From the NCBI GenBank assembly GCA_902826615.1, contig CADEFN010000007.1, positions 62,001 to 126,000 on the forward strand: DNA of 64,000 nucleotides, read 5' to 3'. This document shows positions 1 to 10,184 of this stretch, piece after piece. The stretch is from an uncultured Gemmatimonadota bacterium. GTDB lineage: Bacteria > Gemmatimonadota > Gemmatimonadetes > Gemmatimonadales > Gemmatimonadaceae. Under the pieces are notes generated by a model. It was not told the origin of the DNA. It made no database searches and saw nothing but the letters and a program-made list of their open reading frames with translations. Every line of letters starts with the position of its first letter. Position 1 is the first letter of the stretch. The position numbers and the translations under genes are program-made.

Positions 1-1618
<1,618 letters not shown>

Positions 1619-1716
1619 GGGGTCGGGGCGCGCGGGGTCACTTCAGGCACGCCCGTCAAGTTATCCCTCCACACCCATGAATCAAAGCGCCGTTTTGGGC
1701 CTTTTTTTTGAAGGCT

Positions 1717-2637
1717 TCACCCTCGCGGGTGGAACTGCTTGTGCACGCTGCGGAGGTAGTCCCGGTTCACGTGCGTATAGATCTGGGTTGTGGAGATGTC
1801 GGCGTGGCCGAGCATCTCTTGCACCGCGCGGAGATCTGCCCCGCCTTCGAGCAGATGGGTCGCAAATGAGTGGCGGAGTGTGTGCGGCGAGACGTGTTTC
1901 TTGATTCCGGCTCGCTTGACGAGTGACTGCAGCACCTTCCAGGCCCCCATCCGGCTCAGGGGTCGGCCGCGGGCGTTCAGGAAGAGGATCCCCTCCCCCT
2001 CACCCTTTTCCAGCCGTGGACGGGTCTCTCGCAGGTAGATGGACGCGGAGCTCACGGCGCCTCGACCGATGGGCACGAGCCGCTCCTTCGATCCCTTTCC
2101 GATCACCCGCACCAGCGAATCCTCGAAGAGCAGGTCCTTCACCTGCACCGTGATCCATTCGGAGACGCGAAGCCCGGCGCCGTACGCGAGCTCGATCATT
2201 GCTCGGTCGCGGAAGTAGAGTGGGTGCTCTTGATCGGCTGCTGCGATGAGCCTTTCGATCTCCTGGGGGGTGAGCACGTCCGGGAGCTCTCGCGACGGCC
2301 GCGGCGTTTCCAGGCGATCGCTGGGGTCGCTGACAATCGCGCCCTCGGCGAGGAGAAAGCGAAACCAGGTGCGCACGGCCGACACGTTCCGGCGAATCGA
2401 TGTGGGGCTGAGCCCCTGATCCTTGAGGTGCCAGACGTATTCCCGCAACAGGCGGTGCTGCAGGTCTTTGGGCGCCCGAATGCCTTTGCTCACACTGAAG
2501 GCGACCAGTTTCTCGACGTCACGCCGGTAGGCTTCCCGTGTTCGTGGCGAAGCGCCCTGCTCGAGGGCGAGAAAGTCGTCGAAGGGCTCGAGCGCAAAGG
2601 CCCGAGCCAGATCGTCAGGGAGTGGGAGGCGCGCCAC
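1717..2637 (-). CDS. xerD: Tyrosine recombinase of the XerC/XerD type
   Basis: A site-specific recombinase that probably resolves chromosome dimers at dif. From the chosen GTG at 2637 the protein has 306 residues, normal for Xer proteins. It has an N-terminal SAM-like core-binding domain (about 15-100) and a catalytic domain with Arg157 (GAGLRVSE), Lys181, His252 and Arg255 (HTLRHSFATHLL), His278 (LGHADISTTQ) and the nucleophile Tyr287. A longer reading from 2790 would overlap dedA by about 175 bases and add low-complexity sequence, so I rejected it; a GGAG precedes the GTG. XerC cannot be separated from XerD by eye. No integrase-like context (attachment sites, phage genes) is present, so a housekeeping role is favoured. 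Confidence 0.9.
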   Translation of the reverse strand: MARLPLPDDLARAFALEPFDDFLALEQGASPRTREAYRRDVEKLVAFSVSKGIRAPKDLQHRLLREYVWHLKDQGLSPTSIRRNVSAVRTWFRFLLAEGAIVSDPSDRLETPRPSRELPDVLTPQEIERLIAAADQEHPLYFRDRAMIELAYGAGLRVSEWITVQVKDLLFEDSLVRVIGKGSKERLVPIGRGAVSSASIYLRETRPRLEKGEGEGILFLNARGRPLSRMGAWKVLQSLVKRAGIKKHVSPHTLRHSFATHLLEGGADLRAVQEMLGHADISTTQIYTHVNRDYLRSVHKQFHPRG

Positions 2638-3247
2638 GGGCTCTCCGCCTGACCAGATAAATGGCGAGAGCGGCAAGGGCGATAATCGCCGAGGCCACTC
2701 CCGCGCTCCAGGTGCCGAGTTGCGCGATGGTCGTGCGCAACACCTCCCAATTGCTCCCGGCGCGAAAGGCAAACCAGGTGATGGTGCCATACCAAACCCC
2801 GGAAGCGGCCGCCATGGCGATCAGCGCGCCCGTCATCGGGATCCGCAGCGCCCCTGCGACCGGGGGAACAACCGCGCGCACCCCCGGCACAAACCGCGAC
2901 AGGAAAAAGGCCCAGGTGCCATACCGCTGGTACCACTCGAGCACTCGCACGTCACCGTGACCCGTAACGTTAAGGTGGAAGAGTTGCTCGACTCGCGCCG
3001 TGCCGAAGCGGCGTCCCAGCCTGAACATCACGGCCGCGCCCACCATGTTGCCTAACCAGACCACCAGAAACGGCAACCAGGGACTGCTTCCGGCGCGGGC
3101 CGCGATGAAGGCGCCGAAGGCAACCATCACGTCGGCCGGAATCGGGGGAAAGACATTTTCGATTGCGGCCAGCACGGCCATGACCCCGAAGAGTGGACCG
3201 CGAGGCAGTGCCTGGAGCCACGCGAGGGCGGCGTCCAGCGTTTCCAT
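2615..3247 (-). CDS. DedA-family inner-membrane protein
   Basis: DedA (SNARE-associated/VTT) proteins are integral membrane proteins linked to undecaprenyl-phosphate or phospholipid flipping and membrane homeostasis. The 210 residues show the family core: the acidic segment ENVFPPIPADV in the first third, then FGTWAFF-like text followed by SRFVPGVRAVVPPVAG, the conserved re-entrant loop with its arginines. Hydrophobic segments continue to the C-terminus, which ends in a basic tail. The ATG at 3247 is one base after the ispF stop (TGACATG). The gene overlaps the recombinase start by 23 bases. The exact substrate cannot be told from sequence. Confidence 0.9.
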   Translation of the reverse strand: METLDAALAWLQALPRGPLFGVMAVLAAIENVFPPIPADVMVAFGAFIAARAGSSPWLPFLVVWLGNMVGAAVMFRLGRRFGTARVEQLFHLNVTGHGDVRVLEWYQRYGTWAFFLSRFVPGVRAVVPPVAGALRIPMTGALIAMAAASGVWYGTITWFAFRAGSNWEVLRTTIAQLGTWSAGVASAIIALAALAIYLVRRRARGAPPTP

Positions 3248-3248
3248 G

Positions 3249-3737
3249 TCAGGGGGTGCGTGGCGCGAGTGTGGCGACGGCGATGCAGGCCAACCCCTCT
3301 TCACGGCCGATCCACCCCATGCCCTCGTTGGTCTTTCCTTTCACGCTGATATCAGCCGCCGCCACACCTAACGATTCGGCAAGTCTTTGCCGGATGGCCT
3401 CACGATGTGGCCCGATCTTCGGTCGCTGGGCGATGACGGTGATGTCGGCCTGCACGAGCGACAACCCGCGTTCGGCTTGCACACGATTCATGGCGCGCAC
3501 CAGCATGTCGATGGAGTCGCGCCCCTTGTTGGCGGCATCGGTGTCCGGGAACATGGACCCAATGTCGCCGAGCCCGGCGGCGCCAAGGATGGCGTCGGTC
3601 AGCGCGTGACAGATGGCATCGGCATCGGAGTGCCCGGTGAGCCGGACGTCCGACGGAATGTCAACGCCGCCGAGGCGTATGGGGCCGCCTGGCACGAAGC
3701 GATGGGAATCGTAGCCGATGCCGGTGCGGGAGGTCAC
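3249..3737 (-). CDS. ispF: 2-C-methyl-D-erythritol 2,4-cyclodiphosphate synthase
   Basis: IspF closes the cyclodiphosphate ring in the MEP isoprenoid pathway, which also supplies the menaquinone side chain. The 162-residue protein begins at a GTG and shows GIGYDSHRF, the metal-binding Asp-x-His near the N-terminus. LTGHSDADAICHAL, DIGSMFPDTD and the C-terminal VKGKTNEGMG follow, all hallmarks of the family. ispD lies about 46 kb away in the window (49583-50362), so the two are not fused or adjacent here. A repeat element and not a gene precedes it. Confidence 0.97.
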   Translation of the reverse strand: MTSRTGIGYDSHRFVPGGPIRLGGVDIPSDVRLTGHSDADAICHALTDAILGAAGLGDIGSMFPDTDAANKGRDSIDMLVRAMNRVQAERGLSLVQADITVIAQRPKIGPHREAIRQRLAESLGVAAADISVKGKTNEGMGWIGREEGLACIAVATLAPRTP

Positions 3738-3837
3738 GACGGAATGGATTCGCGGGAAAATGAGTGGTACGGGGACAGAATGATGACACGTACCGGAGCG
3801 AACCTTCGAATATTGAAGCCGGGGGGTGCCCCCCGGG
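3738..3837. repeat. Dispersed palindromic element, copy A (intergenic)
   Basis: This gap between mqnC and ispF holds GACGGAATGG at 3739-3748, then GGTACGGGGACAGAATGATGAC at about 3766-3787. A 39-base spacer follows, ending in a G6 run. A perfect inverted repeat, CCGGGGGG-TG-CCCCCCGG, lies at 3819-3836. The same blocks recur in the same order inside the uracil-DNA glycosylase gene (copy B, about 53816-53905). The 17-mer GGGGACAGAATGATGAC is identical in the two copies, and the following 39 bases align without gaps at 22 identities. The GC-rich hairpin could also end mqnC transcription. The origin (REP/RAYT-like or other) is inference. Confidence 0.6.
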
Positions 3838-3864
3838 CGACGAAAGCAGCGCTCATGCCCGGCG

Positions 3865-4944
3865 TCAGGCAGCCACGGAGTGACCGATCGGGATGATCGA
3901 GTAGTCCTGCCGACGTCGCGCCGGCGTGAACCCCGCGTCGCGAATCAGACGCTCCAACTCATCCGTGGTCGTGCGATACGTCGTGTTGGCCGCCGACACC
4001 ACGTTCTCCTCGATCATCAGGGACCCGAAATCGTTGCAACCGAAACGCAGCGCCAGCTGCCCGATCTTCATTCCCATCGTCACCCAGCTCGACTGGAGGT
4101 TGGGCACGTTGTCGAGCACGATCCGCGAGATGGCCACCGTGCGGAGATAGTCCACCGCACTGGTGCGCTCCATGTGGGAGAACTCCGGTGTGTTCTCGGG
4201 CTGCAAAGGCCAGGTGATGAACGCGGTGAACCCACCCGTTCGGCTCTGCACGTCACGCACACGCTGCAGGTGCTCGATGCGCTCGGCCAGCGTCTCACCG
4301 AGACCGTACATCATCGTCACCGACGTCTTCATGCCGACACCATGGGCGAGCTCCATGATTTCCAGCCAGCGATCTGCTCCCGCCTTTTTGGGAGCGGCGA
4401 TGTCGCGCACGCGCTGCACCAGGATCTCCCCGCCACCACCAGGAATCGAATCAAGTCCGGCGCCCTTCAGCTCACGGATGACATCGAGCGCATCCATGCG
4501 GAACACCTGCGAGAAGAAGTCCACCTCGCTGGGGCTGAAACCGTGGATGTGAATGGGATGATTGCGCTTGATGTAGCGCAGCAGGTCCAGGTACCACTCG
4601 AACGGGATGTAGGGATTGTGTCCCCCCTGGATCAGGATCTGCACACCACCCAGCGCCTTGGTCTCTTCGATCTTCTCACCGATCTGCTCGAACGAGAGGG
4701 TGTACCCCTCGTTATGCTTCGGACGACGATAAAAGGCGCAAAAACCGCAGTCCGCCACGCAGACGTTGGTGTAGTTGATGTTGCGATCGACGATGTACGT
4801 GACCACACCCTGCGGATGTTTCTCCTGACGCACACGATCCGCCTCGAGGCCGAGTTCGAGCAACGGTGCGTTGGTGTAGAAGTCGAGCAGGTCGCGTTCC
4901 ATCGAAGTCCCGTGATTCAGGGTCTGCCGAAAGCTAGTCGCCAC
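3865..4944 (-). CDS. mqnC: Cyclic dehypoxanthine futalosine synthase (radical SAM)
   Basis: MqnC cyclises dehypoxanthine futalosine, a radical SAM step in the futalosine route to menaquinone. The canonical CX3CX2C cluster motif is CVADCGFC (Cys62, Cys66, Cys69 from the chosen start), preceded by NINYTNV. ILIQGGHNP and GFSPSEVDFF are typical of MqnC. The start is uncertain. A TTG at 4962 overlaps mqnA, a GTG at 4944 keeps the usual N-terminal helix, and an ATG at 4902 has a GGGA upstream but would cut into that helix. I chose the GTG, giving 359 residues. It sits directly downstream of mqnA and mqnE. Confidence 0.93.
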   Translation of the reverse strand: MATSFRQTLNHGTSMERDLLDFYTNAPLLELGLEADRVRQEKHPQGVVTYIVDRNINYTNVCVADCGFCAFYRRPKHNEGYTLSFEQIGEKIEETKALGGVQILIQGGHNPYIPFEWYLDLLRYIKRNHPIHIHGFSPSEVDFFSQVFRMDALDVIRELKGAGLDSIPGGGGEILVQRVRDIAAPKKAGADRWLEIMELAHGVGMKTSVTMMYGLGETLAERIEHLQRVRDVQSRTGGFTAFITWPLQPENTPEFSHMERTSAVDYLRTVAISRIVLDNVPNLQSSWVTMGMKIGQLALRFGCNDFGSLMIEENVVSAANTTYRTTTDELERLIRDAGFTPARRRQDYSIIPIGHSVAA

Positions 4945-4951
4945 ACTTCGG

Positions 4952-5791
4952 TCACGCCGCAAGAAAACTCAGCGTAGGGTTGGCCACACGGCCGCTGGCA
5001 CTCAGTCGCTTGAAGAACTCGGTCAGGCCGGCCAGGTACTCCATGCCCAGACCGTAGTCCAAGCCGGCGAAGTAGTCACGACAGGCCTCTACACTGACCC
5101 CTGCCTGCTCGGCGCCCTGCTGCGAGAGAATATCGAGATGCTGCAGTCCCCAGTCGCGGGAGGCGATCAGGCTGGCATGTGCGGCCAGTGACTCACGAAC
5201 GGGTGTGGTGCGTTGCGCCACCCAAACGGCAAAGACGAAAGGGAGTCCGGTCCACCGCAACCACTCCTCGCCCAGATCGTACACATGCGGGTAGACACCG
5301 CCCGGGCCGGTCACCCCGGGGCGCGAGCCAAGCAGGAGCGCGGCGTCACCAATCACGAGTCGCGCCTCGTGTTCTTCCGCTGCAAATCCTTCGACATCGG
5401 ACATCTCTGCGTCACCGGGCACGAAGTCCGGACGCGCGCTCCACACCTGCTCGAAGAGCAGCTCGAGCAACGCCACGCTGGTCATGGACGACCGCGACAC
5501 CACCACGCGACGGCGCGTGAGTTCACTGGCAGGCCGGCGTGAGAAGAGCATCACCGACCGGACCGGACCATGACAGGAGATGGCCAGGTCGGGGAGCAGG
5601 AGATACCGCCTCGAGTCGCGAGCGTACTCCATGGCCGAGACAACCGAGATGTCGAGTTCGCCACGCGACATCAACCCGTTGAGATGGCTCGGCACGCCGG
5701 TCACGAGCTCACCGGGGAGCCGCACGATGTCGCGGTCGACGGCACCATACACCGGAAAGCAATTGATGTACGGAATGCGCCCGATCCGCAT
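4952..5791 (-). CDS. mqnA: Chorismate dehydratase
   Basis: MqnA dehydrates chorismate to 3-enolpyruvylbenzoate, the first committed step of the futalosine menaquinone pathway. The 279 residues start MRIGRIPYINCFPVYGA, characteristic of the family, with VVSAMEYARDS a little further on. The fold is that of a periplasmic-binding protein without a signal peptide, consistent with a soluble cytoplasmic enzyme. It lies two bases after mqnE and just ahead of mqnC, so the three are almost certainly one transcription unit. mqnB and mqnD were not seen in the window. Confidence 0.93.
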   Translation of the reverse strand: MRIGRIPYINCFPVYGAVDRDIVRLPGELVTGVPSHLNGLMSRGELDISVVSAMEYARDSRRYLLLPDLAISCHGPVRSVMLFSRRPASELTRRRVVVSRSSMTSVALLELLFEQVWSARPDFVPGDAEMSDVEGFAAEEHEARLVIGDAALLLGSRPGVTGPGGVYPHVYDLGEEWLRWTGLPFVFAVWVAQRTTPVRESLAAHASLIASRDWGLQHLDILSQQGAEQAGVSVEACRDYFAGLDYGLGMEYLAGLTEFFKRLSASGRVANPTLSFLAA

Positions 5792-5793
5792 CG

Positions 5794-6954
5794 TCAGGCA
5801 GCCTCGGGCCGCGCCGCCACCTCATCAAACCGGCGGATGATCTGGTAGAACGAGTCCCGCTCGGCCGGGATACGCTGCGCACCGCGGATGAGCTTGAGGA
5901 TGGCGTCGAGTGACAGCCCCTGGGGCGTCTGCGCGCCAACCGCGTGATAGATCTTCTCACGCACCACTGTGCCTTCGAGATCATTCACACCAAAGGCGAG
6001 TGCCGTCTGCGACAGAAACGGCGTCACCATGATCCAGTGCGTCTTGACGTGCTGAAAGTTGTCGAGAAACAAACGTCCGACAGCAAGATTGCGCAGGTCG
6101 TCGAACCCGGTGGTCGTGCGTCCCTGGAGACCAAGTTTCTTGCCGAGCTCGTTGTCGTCGGGATGATAGGCCAGTGGGATGAAGGCGAGGAAGCCCCCCG
6201 TTTCATCCTGCAGGTCCCGCAGCATCGTCAGATGCGCCACCCGGTCCTCGATGGTCTCCACGTGCCCGTACAGCATTGTGCAGTTGGAGCGGATTCCCAG
6301 CTCGTGGGCGGCACGATGGACCCCGATGTAGTCGGCTCCACCGAGCTTCTTGTCCGCGATCTGCTCGCGCACGGCCGCCGAGAACGTTTCGGCTCCACCG
6401 CCCGGCATCGTGTCGAGCCCGGCTTCGCGCAGCGCGATGAGCACATCGCGCCACGTCATCTTCTCGATGCGAGCAAGGTGGGCAATCTCCACCGCGGTCA
6501 GCGCCTTGATATGCACATGGGGCAGCTCGCGCTTGAGCATGCGGAACATCGTCGTGTAGTACTCGAGGCCCGCTTGCATATCGAGTCCACCCACGATGTG
6601 AAATTCGCGGGTCATGCCGTCGCGCGCGCGTTCGGCCTCTGCCATCACCTGTTCCATGGTGTAGCGGTAGGCACCCTCTTCCTTGGGCAACCGCGCATAG
6701 CCGCAGAACACACACGTCTTGCGCAGCACGCAGACGTTGGTGGGGTTGATATGCTGATTGGACGCGAAGGTGACGACCCGGCCGTTTTTCGCGATGTTCA
6801 CGGCATCGGCCAGGTAGCCCACGCCCAGCAGATCGGGTGACCGGTAGAGGGTGGCTGCGTCACTCCCGGACAAACGCTCCCCAGCTTCAATCTTGCGAGC
6901 GATGGGGAGCAGTGCCGGGTCGCGCAAACGATCACCGGCGATGACAGCACACAT
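5794..6954 (-). CDS. mqnE: Aminodeoxyfutalosine synthase (radical SAM)
   Basis: MqnE joins 3-enolpyruvylbenzoate to SAM-derived adenosine to give aminofutalosine. The 386-residue protein has the radical SAM core, with INPTNVC followed by the other cluster cysteines. Family segments FHIVGGLDMQ, KALTAVEI, DTMPGGGAETF and LAFIPLAYHPDDNELG are present. The cluster cysteines are Cys75, Cys81 and Cys84, that is CX5CX2C and not the usual CX3CX2C (see findings). The ATG at 6954 is three bases after the fabF stop, so the menaquinone genes appear to continue the fatty-acid operon. The mqnA/mqnC context supports the call. Confidence 0.9.
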   Translation of the reverse strand: MCAVIAGDRLRDPALLPIARKIEAGERLSGSDAATLYRSPDLLGVGYLADAVNIAKNGRVVTFASNQHINPTNVCVLRKTCVFCGYARLPKEEGAYRYTMEQVMAEAERARDGMTREFHIVGGLDMQAGLEYYTTMFRMLKRELPHVHIKALTAVEIAHLARIEKMTWRDVLIALREAGLDTMPGGGAETFSAAVREQIADKKLGGADYIGVHRAAHELGIRSNCTMLYGHVETIEDRVAHLTMLRDLQDETGGFLAFIPLAYHPDDNELGKKLGLQGRTTTGFDDLRNLAVGRLFLDNFQHVKTHWIMVTPFLSQTALAFGVNDLEGTVVREKIYHAVGAQTPQGLSLDAILKLIRGAQRIPAERDSFYQIIRRFDEVAARPEAA

Positions 6955-6957
6955 GCG

Positions 6958-8202
6958 TTACTCCGCGAAGGCGCGGATGGCGAGCGACACGTTATGCCCG
7001 CCAAACCCGGCGCTGTTACTCACCGCTGCCCGGATGATGCGGCGCTTTGGCACATTCGGCGTGAAGTCCAGCGTGCCGCAGTCGGGATCGGGCGTGTGGT
7101 AGTTGATGGTCGGCGGGATGATCTGGTCGCGGATGGCCAGGATACAGGCAATGGCCTCCACGGCTCCGGCCGCACCCAGCATGTGACCCGTGGCCGACTT
7201 GGTGGACGAGACGCTCAACGCCGCTGCCGCATCGCCAAAAACCTTCAGGATGGCCCTGGCCTCGTTAGGGTCATTCATCGGGGTGGACGTCCCGTGCGCA
7301 TTCACGTAGTCCACGTCGGCGGGCACCATGCTGGCGTCCTTCATGGCCCGGCGCATGGAGCGCTGCAGCCCCTCGTGTTCTTCCGGCTGACCGGTGAGGT
7401 GATACGCATCTCCCGTGGCGCCGTACCCGGCAATTTCCCCGTAGATGCGAGCCCCGCGCCGGCGAGCATGCTCGAGTTCCTCGAGAATCAGGACCCCTGC
7501 CCCCTCACCCATCACAAACCCGTCGCGGTCCTTGTCGAACGGGCGTGAGGCCGAGAGTGGGTCGTCGTTGCGTTCGGAGAGGGCCTTCATGTTGGCGAAA
7601 CCGCCGATGGCCATTGGCGTTACCGCGGCCTCGGCTCCACCAGAGACCATGACGTCGGCGTCTCCGTACTGAATCGCACGGAAGGCGTCGCCGATGGCAT
7701 GCGCACTCGTCGAGCAGGCGGAGACCGTCGCGTAGTTGGGCCCCTTTGCTCCAAGCCGCATGGACACCACACCTGCCGCGATGTCCGCGATGAAGGTGGG
7801 GATGAAAAACGGCGAAATCTTGCTGGGACCGAGTTCGCGGTAGACGTCGTGTTGCTCCTCAAAACTCTTGAGTCCCCCGACGCCGGATCCCACGATCACC
7901 CCGGTCATTTCCGGGTCGAAGCCACCTTCTCCGAAGCCGGCGTCGGCGAAGGCCTGCACCGCTGCAGCCACCGCGTACTGGGTGTAGGCATCGGCGCGCT
8001 TGGCCTCTTTCCGCTCCATGTATTGGAGCGGATCGAATCCCTTTACCTCACAGGCAAATCGCACCGGAAACCGGGCCGCGTCGAACTTGGTGATGGGAGC
8101 GCCACCAGACTGCCCAGCCAGCAGGGCAGACCACGTCGACGCCACGTCCAATCCGACGGCCGTGACCGCTCCCAATCCCGTGACGACGACTCGACGCCGC
8201 AT
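6958..8202 (-). CDS. fabF: Beta-ketoacyl-ACP synthase II
   Basis: FabF condenses malonyl-ACP with acyl-ACP in fatty-acid elongation. The 414 residues start [17 protein letters not shown]. The nucleophile is in VSACSTSAHAIG, and the two histidines are in NAHGTSTPMND and KSATGHMLGAAGAVE, giving the Cys-His-His triad. The ATG at 8202 shares one base with the acpP stop (TGATG). I preferred it to a GTG three bases upstream. It is the last fab gene before mqnE. Confidence 0.97.
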   Translation of the reverse strand: MRRRVVVTGLGAVTAVGLDVASTWSALLAGQSGGAPITKFDAARFPVRFACEVKGFDPLQYMERKEAKRADAYTQYAVAAAVQAFADAGFGEGGFDPEMTGVIVGSGVGGLKSFEEQHDVYRELGPSKISPFFIPTFIADIAAGVVSMRLGAKGPNYATVSACSTSAHAIGDAFRAIQYGDADVMVSGGAEAAVTPMAIGGFANMKALSERNDDPLSASRPFDKDRDGFVMGEGAGVLILEELEHARRRGARIYGEIAGYGATGDAYHLTGQPEEHEGLQRSMRRAMKDASMVPADVDYVNAHGTSTPMNDPNEARAILKVFGDAAAALSVSSTKSATGHMLGAAGAVEAIACILAIRDQIIPPTINYHTPDPDCGTLDFTPNVPKRRIIRAAVSNSAGFGGHNVSLAIRAFAE

Positions 8203-8444
8203 CACGCAGCCGGTCCCTTCTCCTGGAGGTACTTCAGCGCATCACCGACCGTGCGCAGCTTCTCAGCGTCTTCGTCCGGAATATCGATATTGAACTCCTT
8301 CTCGAACTCCATCACGAGCTCGACAATGTCGAGGCTGTCAGCGCCAAGGTCTTCGATGAAGCTGGCTTCGTTCGTGAGCTTCTCGCGCTCTACGCCGAGC
8401 TCCTTCTCGATGATGTCTTTGACCTTCTCGCTCATGTCTGCCAT
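8202..8444 (-). CDS. acpP: Acyl carrier protein
   Basis: ACP carries growing acyl chains on a phosphopantetheine arm. The 80-residue acidic protein has the standard site [15 protein letters not shown], in which Ser37 is modified, followed by [20 protein letters not shown] good ribosome-binding site (GGGAGA) lies ahead of the ATG. The 56-base gap from fabG is the longest gap inside the fab cluster and could hold an extra promoter, but I see no convincing -35/-10 pair there. Confidence 0.98.
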   Translation of the reverse strand: MADMSEKVKDIIEKELGVEREKLTNEASFIEDLGADSLDIVELVMEFEKEFNIDIPDEDAEKLRTVGDALKYLQEKGPAA

Positions 8445-8500
8445 GACGTTGTCTCCCTGAGGGCTTTGAGTGTCCGTAAAAGATAACTGTTCGTGCTGTC

Positions 8501-9238
8501 TTACATCACCATTCCGCCGTCCACCACGATCACCTGACCCGTGATGTAGGACGCGTATTCCGACGCCAGAAAAACCACCACACCGGCTATATCCGACGGA
8601 GTACCAAGGCGCTCCAGCGGGATCTGGGCTGACAACGTCGCCCGGGCTTCTGGGGTCATGGCCGCCGTCATGTCGGTTTCGACAAATCCGGGCGCTACCA
8701 CATTTGCCAGAATGGCCCGTGAACCGAGTTCCTTGGCCACGGACTTCGTGAGGCCGATGAGACCGGCCTTGGAGGCGGCGTAGTTCGTCTGGCCCTTGTT
8801 GCCCGTGATGCCGACGATGCTCGCGATATTGATGATCCGGCCCGAACGACGCTTCATCATCCCGCGCGTGGCGGCCCGCATCGAGGCGAAGGCTCCACGC
8901 AGGTTGGCGTCGATCACCGCGTTCCAGTCGTCGTCCTTGATCCTCAGCATGAGGTTGTCGCGGGTGAGACCGGCATTGTTCACGAGGATGTCGATGCCGC
9001 CGAATGCTTTTTCGACCTCTTCGACAAGTGCCGTCACCTGCGCCACGTCACTGACGTCGCACGCAAACCCGGCGGCGCCGCCCCCCAGCTGGGTGGCTGT
9101 CTCCTCCGCTCGCGCCTTGTCACGCCCGACCACCGCTACCCGCGCCCCAGCCTCCGTCAGGGCGGCCGCGATCGCGCGGCCAATCCCGCGAGTGCTGCCA
9201 GTCACCAGTGCCGTTTTGCCGGTGAGATCGATGCGCAT
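8501..9238 (-). CDS. fabG: 3-oxoacyl-ACP reductase
   Basis: FabG is the NADPH-dependent ketoreductase of fatty-acid elongation, a short-chain dehydrogenase. The 245 residues carry the Rossmann motif [12 protein letters not shown], the NNAG motif ([11 protein letters not shown]), the catalytic serine in [15 protein letters not shown], and the YAASKAGL Tyr-x3-Lys pair. The C-terminus [14 protein letters not shown] is typical of FabG. The ATG at 9238 shares one base with the fabD stop. The fab context makes FabG far more likely than another short-chain dehydrogenase. Confidence 0.96.
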   Translation of the reverse strand: MRIDLTGKTALVTGSTRGIGRAIAAALTEAGARVAVVGRDKARAEETATQLGGGAAGFACDVSDVAQVTALVEEVEKAFGGIDILVNNAGLTRDNLMLRIKDDDWNAVIDANLRGAFASMRAATRGMMKRRSGRIINIASIVGITGNKGQTNYAASKAGLIGLTKSVAKELGSRAILANVVAPGFVETDMTAAMTPEARATLSAQIPLERLGTPSDIAGVVVFLASEYASYITGQVIVVDGGMVM

Positions 9239-10182
9239 CAGGACACCACGTTCATGAGTTGTTCAACCTCGGCGGGTGTTCCGCACGACATGATCTTCAC
9301 CTCAGGCGCGATCTTCTTCACCAGTCCGGAGAGCACCGACCCGGTGCCGAATTCTACAAAGATTGCTCCGGGATAGGTCGAGACCAGCGTTTGCACCACC
9401 TGGGTCCACCGCACGGGGGCGGTGAGTTGTTCCACCAGGAGCTGGACCGCCTCACGAGGATCCGAGACCAGCGTGGCGTTGACGTTTGCGCAGACGGCCA
9501 AACGCGGCGCGGAGAAGGTGACCGCACCAAGTGCAGCGGCCAGCGCGTCTTTCGCCGGCGCCATGAGTGGTGAGTGGAATGCCCCGCTGACCGGCAGCAG
9601 GATCGCCCGCTTGGCGCCCGCCGCCTTCGCCAGTTCCATCGCCTTCTCCACCCCACGTGCCTCACCCGAGATCACAAGCTGACCCGGTGAGTTGTAGTTC
9701 GCGGCCACGACCAGTCCGCCATCATCTGCCGCGCTGGCGCGTTCGCAGATGCTCTCGATGGACTCCGATGGATCGCCGAGAATGGCGGCCATGGCCCCCG
9801 GACGCTGCACCCCTGTCTCGTACATGGCCTTCCCACGCTGCCGCACCAGACGCACGGCATCTGGCAGGGAAAGCGAGCCAACGACGTGCCACGCGGAGAA
9901 CTCGCCGAGCGAGTGGCCGGCGGCCGCCCGCAGATGGGGAGCACAGCGCTCACTCACCACACGCCAGACGGCCGCGCTGTGTGTGAGGAGCGCGGGTTGC
10001 GCGTTGTAGGTGAGGGTGAGCGTGTCCGCAGGACCGCCGAAACACAACGTCGAAAGCGATTCGCCTAACGCCACATCGGCTGCGTCAAAAACATCACGGG
10101 CTACAGGAAAGGCCTCTGCGAGGTCTTTCCCCATGCCCGGCTTCTGCGAGCCCTGGCCCGGAAACAGCGCGACCAGATCCAT
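9238..10182 (-). CDS. fabD: Malonyl-CoA:ACP transacylase
   Basis: FabD loads malonyl groups onto ACP. The 314 residues begin with the FPGQGSQ motif. The catalytic serine is Ser91 in AGHSLGEFSAWH, and the active-site histidine lies in SGAFHSPLM. GPVTGSVLSGLVKK-like text near the C-terminus is also family-typical. The gene starts two bases after the fabH stop (TAG) and overlaps fabG by one base. A TTA-GGC leucine-glycine pair near the N-terminus is one copy of the polar octamer described in the findings. Confidence 0.97.
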   Translation of the reverse strand: MDLVALFPGQGSQKPGMGKDLAEAFPVARDVFDAADVALGESLSTLCFGGPADTLTLTYNAQPALLTHSAAVWRVVSERCAPHLRAAAGHSLGEFSAWHVVGSLSLPDAVRLVRQRGKAMYETGVQRPGAMAAILGDPSESIESICERASAADDGGLVVAANYNSPGQLVISGEARGVEKAMELAKAAGAKRAILLPVSGAFHSPLMAPAKDALAAALGAVTFSAPRLAVCANVNATLVSDPREAVQLLVEQLTAPVRWTQVVQTLVSTYPGAIFVEFGTGSVLSGLVKKIAPEVKIMSCGTPAEVEQLMNVVS

Positions 10183-10184
10183 GA

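Noticed and set aside
1619-1716. An intrinsic terminator at the T8 run (1701-1709) after the recombinase gene
   Set aside because: The T run is on the plus strand and the flanking GCCTT/AAGGC arms are short. On the transcribed strand it is an A run, so it does not fit a minus-strand terminator.
1717-2637. Tyrosine recombinase as the integrase of a mobile element
   Set aside because: Its length and motifs fit chromosomal Xer proteins, it sits among housekeeping genes, and no attachment repeats or phage genes are near. The only tRNA is 59 kb away.
3865-6954. Two radical SAM genes as part of a peptide-modification (RiPP) cluster
   Set aside because: The pair flanks a chorismate dehydratase and matches MqnC and MqnE, so the futalosine menaquinone pathway explains them; no precursor peptide was seen.
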